Source: JAGLQA01 sp023135565 (GTDB lineage Bacteria; Acidobacteriota; Aminicenantia; UBA2199). Taken from it: a stretch of 27,685 nucleotides of DNA. Positions 22,497 through 27,685 of the stretch are shown piece by piece. Every line of letters starts with the position of its first letter. Positions within the stretch are counted from its first letter, which is position 1. The notes under the pieces are model-generated. The model worked only from the letters and a program-made list of their open reading frames with translations, did no database searches and was not told the DNA's origin. The stretch covers positions 1-27,685 of the forward strand of contig DAOWCY010000084.1 in assembly GCA_030639305.1 (NCBI GenBank), in the 5' to 3' direction. The position numbers and the translations under genes were made by a program.

Positions 22497-24602
22497 ATGT
22501 TTAAAGCAAGATTGGTACTGTTGATACTGTTGGCTGTGATTACGTTATCCCATGCCCAGGAAGGTAGGAAGGCGGTGCGCATAAAAGAGATGAAAGGCAA
22601 TTCCGGGAAACGCTGGGCGATTTGTATCGGTATCAACAATTACGAAGATGATTCGATCATGAACTTGAAAAATGCCCGGAACGATGCTAAAGAACTGGGG
22701 AAAGTGTTGAAACAATACGGTCAATTTGATCGAGTATATGTAATGACCGATGATCTGGATGGAAAAAAAGGAGAGTACCCAAAATTGATGAATATCAGGC
22801 GTAAACTGGATTTTATAAAAGAGTTTATCAAACCTGAAGACCTAATTTTGATCTTTTTTAGTGGGCATGGTATTTCAAATTCGAAAAATGAAGGCTACTT
22901 AGTATTAGCTGATTCATACATCGGGAATTTATATGGGTCGAGCCTGAAAATAGGGGAGCTAATAGCATGGCTAAAAAAACTAAAAGTAAAAAAATCTCTT
23001 CTACTTTTAGATGCCTGCCGGGAGAGATTCCAGGATGGTAAAGCGATTAACCTTAACGGCTTAAAGTCAATGAGATTTAAGCAGGCGGAAGTTGCCGCTG
23101 TTTTTTATTCCACAAAGTCCGGCTGGTTCAGCTATGAAGATAAAGAGGGAAATTTCGGTATTTTTACGAACTTCCTGGTCAAAGGTTTAAAAGGTGACGC
23201 AGATAATACTATGGTGGCAGGAAATGGTGATGGAATTGTGTCATTTTCCGAATTGGCATCATATGTTGAAGAGGGTGTTTCAAACTGGGCATTAGATGAA
23301 GGCAGGAAACAAAGACCTTATACCGAAATATATGGAGAGAAATTTGGTGATTTAGCATTGTCGGTTTATTCCGATTCCTCCACCGTTTTGAGAGCAGATA
23401 GGATTAGCTACCTTGAAAATACTGGGACTTCATTCAAATTTCCCGAAAAGATTGGTTATAAGATATTGAAGAATGGTGCAATTATGGGAGACTGCTATTT
23501 GCGATTTAAGGAAGAAACCTTTAAACAAGGTAGTTCATCACTTAGGTTTACTGGTTTTGATGGAATGGGGTTAACCTCTAAGGATTCTTTAATAACTTTT
23601 ATATTCGGGAGAGACCTTTCCATTTACGCCAGTATCTTTATGAAAGATAAAAAGACTTTTTCTGAATGGAGGTTAAAAGAAGGGCTGGCCTTTGATGGTA
23701 AAAAAGGGAAAGAATTCATATTTAAGGAGCGTGGTAGTTCTGATGAAATTCACAGAGAAAATTTTATCCGGTTCAAAGTTATAGATTTTCTGTCTTCTTT
23801 TCTTATCGCTTCTCAAAGGATTCAATCTGGGAAATACGAACGACCCGGTAATTTCAATCTAATTTTAGGGGAAAGAGTTTACACTGTTAGGTTTCTTTAT
23901 TTTGGTAGAGATGAAGTGCCTTTCCAGGGCAAGAACGTTCGCACACACGTTTTGGTGATGACTCATAACAGTGTTGAGATATTGAGGTATTATATCTACA
24001 AAAACGAAAAAGGGGCTTGCTTTCCGGTAAAGGTTGTTTTTGATGATAGTTATCTGAAAAGTTTGGGAAGTTCGCGTAATAGGCTTTACTCTGGACAAAG
24101 AAAAATATATATATCAAATCTTTCATTTATTGATGCTATGACCATGTCTACCATGGCTAACTTTGAAGCAGCGGAATTGATTAACGAGACAGTCAAAAAA
24201 GGAATGGATGAGACACAGAGGAAATACAATAATTTGGCAATTAAAGAAACCGGTCATATCATTCCTGATACAGATGCCAATGTGAATAATTTGGTTAACA
24301 TCGTATTCGATCCGAATTTGACAAAGATAGAAAAAATGAATAAGATTACCGATGACCTTATGAATCCACATAGAGTGGATGTTATTGTTACCGGGCAATA
24401 TATTAGTAATGAAAGGAATCTGCTTATAACGGTTCGTCCAATGATTTTTGTGAAGTCAGGTCCTAACATGATGTATAAAAACCTTCAATTTTCAAAAGAA
24501 GAATTTTTCTGTACCGACCCTATCACAAGAAAAAGAGTGCTCTGCAAGGGTGCTTTTGACCAGATTGCTCAGGCGGTGAAGGAACTACTCGAGGAGTTAT
24601 GA
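22497..24602 (+). CDS. Exported caspase-like protein with DUF3108-like middle and shared C-terminal domain
   Basis: The 701-residue product has a signal peptide (about 1-21, LSHAQ) and a caspase domain (32-292) with H124 (FFSGHG) and C174 (LDACR) and GNGDGIVSFSEL. A middle region (about 315-520) has the layout of DUF3108 outer-membrane-type proteins (YKILKNGAIMGD, VIDFLSSFL, LYFGRDEVP), by pattern only. The last domain (538-701) duplicates the end of the vWA-like protein upstream. The gene thus joins pieces of both upstream genes, implying that they function together. AGGAG lies 7 nt before the ATG. The stop overlaps the CHASE2 start (ATGA), so these two are translationally coupled. Confidence 0.9.
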   Translation: MFKARLVLLILLAVITLSHAQEGRKAVRIKEMKGNSGKRWAICIGINNYEDDSIMNLKNARNDAKELGKVLKQYGQFDRVYVMTDDLDGKKGEYPKLMNIRRKLDFIKEFIKPEDLILIFFSGHGISNSKNEGYLVLADSYIGNLYGSSLKIGELIAWLKKLKVKKSLLLLDACRERFQDGKAINLNGLKSMRFKQAEVAAVFYSTKSGWFSYEDKEGNFGIFTNFLVKGLKGDADNTMVAGNGDGIVSFSELASYVEEGVSNWALDEGRKQRPYTEIYGEKFGDLALSVYSDSSTVLRADRISYLENTGTSFKFPEKIGYKILKNGAIMGDCYLRFKEETFKQGSSSLRFTGFDGMGLTSKDSLITFIFGRDLSIYASIFMKDKKTFSEWRLKEGLAFDGKKGKEFIFKERGSSDEIHRENFIRFKVIDFLSSFLIASQRIQSGKYERPGNFNLILGERVYTVRFLYFGRDEVPFQGKNVRTHVLVMTHNSVEILRYYIYKNEKGACFPVKVVFDDSYLKSLGSSRNRLYSGQRKIYISNLSFIDAMTMSTMANFEAAELINETVKKGMDETQRKYNNLAIKETGHIIPDTDANVNNLVNIVFDPNLTKIEKMNKITDDLMNPHRVDVIVTGQYISNERNLLITVRPMIFVKSGPNMMYKNLQFSKEEFFCTDPITRKRVLCKGAFDQIAQAVKELLEEL

Positions 24603-26074
24603 GCAAAAAAGAAAGAAAGAAAAAATTAACTCTTGTGTGCAAGCAGGCGATTCGGTTTATCAAAAAGCTTATCGAGATTTTGCTGAATGTATTGAGTTGG
24701 CCCTTTAAGATGATCTATAGATTTTTTAAGTGGGTGGGCAAGGTATCGAGAAAAACATCTAAGAAGGTCTGGGGAATTCTCGATTTCCGCGGGTTTGAGA
24801 AGAGAAAAAAAGTGTATTTTTTTGTCAATATAGTGGCGGGGATGGGGATCATATTTTTTATGCACCTGGTAGAATTCACCCAATTCGGCGAGAATGCCCT
24901 GAACAACGCTTTCGACGTTTTTATTCGCATAGACGCCGACAAAGCCGCAAAAACCACAAAGACAACACTGGATACCGGGCCTATTTCCCTCGTAGACCTC
25001 GATCACGACAACCCGGCAAACCCAAACAAAGAAAAATTCAGCTACCTTTCCCCCCGCCTTCCTATAGCCGGGGTCATAGAAATGGCATGCGGCGGCGGAG
25101 CCGGGATCGTTGTGGTCGATATATTATTAGAGGTAAAAGACTGTAACTTTCCTGGGCAAGACGAAGCCCTGCGCAAAGTGTTGGAGAGCATCCCGGCAGA
25201 TAAAAATTTTAAAACCAAAATAATCTTTGCCGCCAGGGGCGGAACCGGCAAGAACCTGATACCGAATCTTTTTGACGAGTTGATAGATAAAAACCCGAAT
25301 TTCTACCGGGCATCGCCAACAGTCTATACCTCCCGTACCGATAGGGTGGTCAGGTATTGGCAGGTCTATGAAAAGTACGGGAAAAATAAAATGAATTGGA
25401 GTATCCCGGTTTTGACATTAGCTTTGTACCGGGAAAGTATAGAAGAGTTAAAAAGGGTTGAGAAAGAACTGCTACAAGAGAAAAATAAAAACGGGTTTTT
25501 AGAAATAGACCCCGGCAGCCGGGGAGATGGCAAATTTATTATACCTTTAAGCGGCGATGATTTGTACCGGCAGCGAATACGGTATTCATTGATTCCAAAG
25601 GATTGCCTTACACATAAACCAGCGGGGAATCTTATCCTACCTTCCATGATAAGTCTAAGCCCCAAACGCTTTGAAAATAAAATCGTGATTATCGGTTCTT
25701 CCGACCCCGCTAAAGGCGACCGGCATCCTACTCCTATCGGTAGTATGCCGGGTATGTATATTCAGGCAAATACCATTTATACCCTTTTAGCCGGGCAGCA
25801 ATCCAATCCCGCTCCCGGTTGGCTTACTATTATTATAGATATATTATTAATAATAATGGCGGCTTATTTTTTCCATTATCTGAATTCCTTTGTGGCGAAG
25901 TCGTTGGGCGGCGTCTTTATTGCCGGCGTCCTGGGTTTTCTTTCCTATTTCATATTCTTTCGCTATTACGGGGTATTCCTGAATCTTGCTTTCGGGGTAA
26001 TGATGATCGGTTATCTCGAAACCATGGTGACACTAAGAGAGATTTTCATAGAAAAGAGGTTTAAAAACCGATAA
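24599..26074 (+). CDS. CHASE2-domain membrane protein
   Basis: The 491-residue protein has a very basic N-terminus with an amphipathic stretch (1-70), a membrane helix (about 72-91), an exported CHASE2 sensor domain (about 92-405) and three C-terminal helices (about 413-475). CHASE2 hallmarks are the post-helix FGENALNNAFDVFIRI, ISLVDLDHDN, GAGIVVVDILLE and FENKIVIIGSSDPAKGDRH with TPIG and PGMYIQANTIYTLL. No kinase, cyclase or other output domain follows; the chain ends in a short cytoplasmic tail. It probably senses a ligand in the periplasm and passes a signal to partners such as the co-encoded caspases. The start overlaps the preceding stop by 4 bp. Confidence 0.9.
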   Translation: MSKKERKKKLTLVCKQAIRFIKKLIEILLNVLSWPFKMIYRFFKWVGKVSRKTSKKVWGILDFRGFEKRKKVYFFVNIVAGMGIIFFMHLVEFTQFGENALNNAFDVFIRIDADKAAKTTKTTLDTGPISLVDLDHDNPANPNKEKFSYLSPRLPIAGVIEMACGGGAGIVVVDILLEVKDCNFPGQDEALRKVLESIPADKNFKTKIIFAARGGTGKNLIPNLFDELIDKNPNFYRASPTVYTSRTDRVVRYWQVYEKYGKNKMNWSIPVLTLALYRESIEELKRVEKELLQEKNKNGFLEIDPGSRGDGKFIIPLSGDDLYRQRIRYSLIPKDCLTHKPAGNLILPSMISLSPKRFENKIVIIGSSDPAKGDRHPTPIGSMPGMYIQANTIYTLLAGQQSNPAPGWLTIIIDILLIIMAAYFFHYLNSFVAKSLGGVFIAGVLGFLSYFIFFRYYGVFLNLAFGVMMIGYLETMVTLREIFIEKRFKNR

Positions 26075-26097
26075 AAAAAAAGCACCGGAGTTTTAAG

Positions 26098-27531
26098 ATG
26101 AAAAATATTTTGACCGTAGTTTTTTTGATTTCTTGTTTGTTAGCCTTCTCTTTTACATTGGAGGCCAAAAGAGAGGTCGGTTGGGTAGTGGGAAAACACA
26201 AAGGCTGGGTGGTAAAACGGTTTAAAAATGGCCTCCCGGCAAAGGTTGACGCTAAACTTCATATGAAGTTGTACCCCGGCGATAAGCTTTATCGTACCAC
26301 TGCTGTTGATCGTATCCTGGTCGATTTCCTGCCCTATGCGGAAGTCGAAAGGCTCAGTAAAAACACCCTGGTTATCGTGTTTAATCCGCCTGAAAACAAA
26401 GAAAATATTTTCACAAAAATCGGCAAATTTTTCGGATTGGTACAGGTGGACTTCTATGATACTTCAGCCGCATCGAAAGGATTATCGGAGGAGTTTTATC
26501 TCCCGGGAGAAAATGCCACTGTTATTCCCGGGCAAAAGATATGCTTCCACAGTAGGGATAAAAGTAAAGAGGTTGTCGTTAAAGAATGGCGCGGTAAGGA
26601 AATCTTCCGGAAAAAAATTACGGGGAAGAGTATCTGCTTATTACCGAAAACCGTGGGAATAGTACAGGATAAAGTTTACACCTGGGCGGTTGTTAACGGT
26701 GCGGAGGTTTTCTATCGTTCAATGATAAAACTACTGGATAGAGAAACCGGGCGTGTGATCGGGAAGGACCTGGAAAGAATCGAATCCGAAGCGATAAGTG
26801 ACGAAAGAAAAAAGATCAAAAAAGCAGCTTACCTACAATTGATGAGCGATATGTACCCCGGGCAGGTGAATTTGTACTGGTTAAGTTACCGGTTTCTTAA
26901 GGATATAAACAGCGATAATGAAGAAGTGAAAGAAACCGCCGAAACGCTTATGAAGAGATGTGTTGAGTATTTTAAGCAGGGCATAACCGAACTTGATTTT
27001 GGAATGTTAAATTCCCCCGGTTGTATCGTGACCATAGAATTGGAACGAGACGGGGAGAAAAAGTATGTCTCTCCCAATTTTTCTTTTTATGAGGATGATG
27101 GATTTTCGATTCATTTTCAAACGAATTTTAAAGGTTATGCGGTGATACTGTATGAAGATAAGGAGGAAAACATTCTTGTTTTTCCCTCAAAAAACAACGG
27201 CTGTGATGTGGGAGCGAAAACAAACAATCATACGATACAATACGAGTTTTATGGCGCTCCTTGTAAAGAACGGTATATTTTTATATTGTCAAAGAATCCG
27301 ATTAAAGAGATGAAGCAGCTTCAACAATTATTGGTTAGACAAAAGCCCGGTAAAAGTTCAAATATTGAGCAAAAAAAACTTCTTCGTAGGCTGATTAGAA
27401 GGGTTTATAAAGAGGGCCGGGAATTAGATGTCAAATTTTTCGGAACAAAAGCAGTTACTTCCTTACCAGGAAAGGAGTTATCCGGCATTACCTGGTTCAA
27501 GATCGCGTTGAGAAACCTGGGCAAAAGATGA
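26098..27531 (+). CDS. Exported FecR/DUF4384-like protein
   Basis: The 477-residue product has a signal peptide (about 1-23, LEAKR). Residues 25-100 resemble a FecR-type domain (VGWVVGKHKGWVVKR, KLYPGDKLYRT, ERLSKNTLVIVF). A helical middle (230-300) precedes a DUF4384-like region (about 325-400: DGFSIHFQTNFKGYAVIL, ILVFPSKNNGCD, YIFILSKNPI). DUF4384 is often attached to or encoded beside bacterial caspase-like proteins, which fits this operon. Cys residues (309, 369, 389) may form disulfides outside the cell. GGAG lies 8 nt before the ATG and 23 nt separate it from the CHASE2 gene, so it is the last gene of the operon. The family calls are by pattern. Confidence 0.75.
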   Translation: MKNILTVVFLISCLLAFSFTLEAKREVGWVVGKHKGWVVKRFKNGLPAKVDAKLHMKLYPGDKLYRTTAVDRILVDFLPYAEVERLSKNTLVIVFNPPENKENIFTKIGKFFGLVQVDFYDTSAASKGLSEEFYLPGENATVIPGQKICFHSRDKSKEVVVKEWRGKEIFRKKITGKSICLLPKTVGIVQDKVYTWAVVNGAEVFYRSMIKLLDRETGRVIGKDLERIESEAISDERKKIKKAAYLQLMSDMYPGQVNLYWLSYRFLKDINSDNEEVKETAETLMKRCVEYFKQGITELDFGMLNSPGCIVTIELERDGEKKYVSPNFSFYEDDGFSIHFQTNFKGYAVILYEDKEENILVFPSKNNGCDVGAKTNNHTIQYEFYGAPCKERYIFILSKNPIKEMKQLQQLLVRQKPGKSSNIEQKKLLRRLIRRVYKEGRELDVKFFGTKAVTSLPGKELSGITWFKIALRNLGKR

Positions 27532-27553
27532 GAAGCCGCAAAGGGGCTATAGC

Positions 27554-27596
27554 GCTCAGATAAAGTAACCCGTTTTTGCTCAGATAAAGTAATCCG
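27554..27596 (+). repeat. Direct repeat of GCTCAGATAAAGTAAYCCG
   Basis: Two 19-bp copies (27554-27572 and 27578-27596) with one mismatch and a 24-bp period, 22 nt after the last stop codon. Such repeats resemble the ends of insertion sequences, but no transposase lies inside the window. Confidence 0.5.
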
Positions 27597-27685
27597 CCCA
27601 ATCTACATATCAAATGCCCCTTAAAAAAGCTTAGGACACTCTTTTTCTTTTCCAAGTAGCAGAAATGGTGGTATCATTTAAGTGA

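Overview
The window looks like accessory DNA from an uncultured Gram-negative bacterium. It carries lipoproteins, periplasmic thioredoxin/CcdA-type proteins, many secreted proteins and large dispersed-repeat families. Secreted caspase-like proteins, CHASE2, DUF4384-like and COR/AAA-type modules, together with a Bacteroidota-style GG-leader peptide, would fit lineages such as Aminicenantes/Acidobacteriota. That assignment is inference only: there is no rRNA or marker gene here.

Region 1 (1-4.2 kb): a divergent class IV (branched-chain type) aminotransferase and a COR-like/AAA+/PD-(D/E)XK fusion ATPase on the minus strand, then a cold-shock protein on the plus strand with a consensus sigma70 promoter and a long leader.

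Region 2 (4.2-15 kb, all minus strand): an unusual peptide-modification/redox cassette. In transcription order from about 14.95 kb it holds: a lipoprotein with a dead metallophosphoesterase domain, TPRs and membrane helices; a small membrane peptide with a GYNPNSSS motif; a TlpA-like thioredoxin lipoprotein; a metallophosphoesterase-thioredoxin-CcdA fusion interrupted by a -1 frameshift at a T6 run; a second GYNPNSSS small protein; a TPR membrane protein; a radical SAM/SPASM enzyme; a DUF2950-like anchored protein; and a previously unlisted 58-residue GG-leader RiPP precursor followed by an intrinsic terminator. Most gaps between these genes are filled, stop codon to start signal, by one mosaic family of palindromic repeats with compensatory stem changes.

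Region 3 (15-17.5 kb): a secreted multidomain purple-acid-phosphatase-like protein on the plus strand, with its own promoter and a strong terminator.

Region 4 (17.5-19.3 kb): nearly 1.9 kb without a convincing gene. It holds a MITE-like inverted repeat, copies of a GGGGGTCAGGT repeat, and a degenerate 21-bp array that encodes a heptapeptide repeat.

Region 5 (19.3-27.5 kb, plus strand): a five-gene operon-like set acting outside the cytoplasm: caspase-DUF1566, vWA-like protein with a novel C-terminal domain, caspase-DUF3108-like protein carrying the same C-terminal domain, CHASE2 membrane protein, and a FecR/DUF4384-like secreted protein. The shared domains suggest one sensing/proteolysis module. 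The window ends in a short direct repeat, perhaps the edge of a mobile element.
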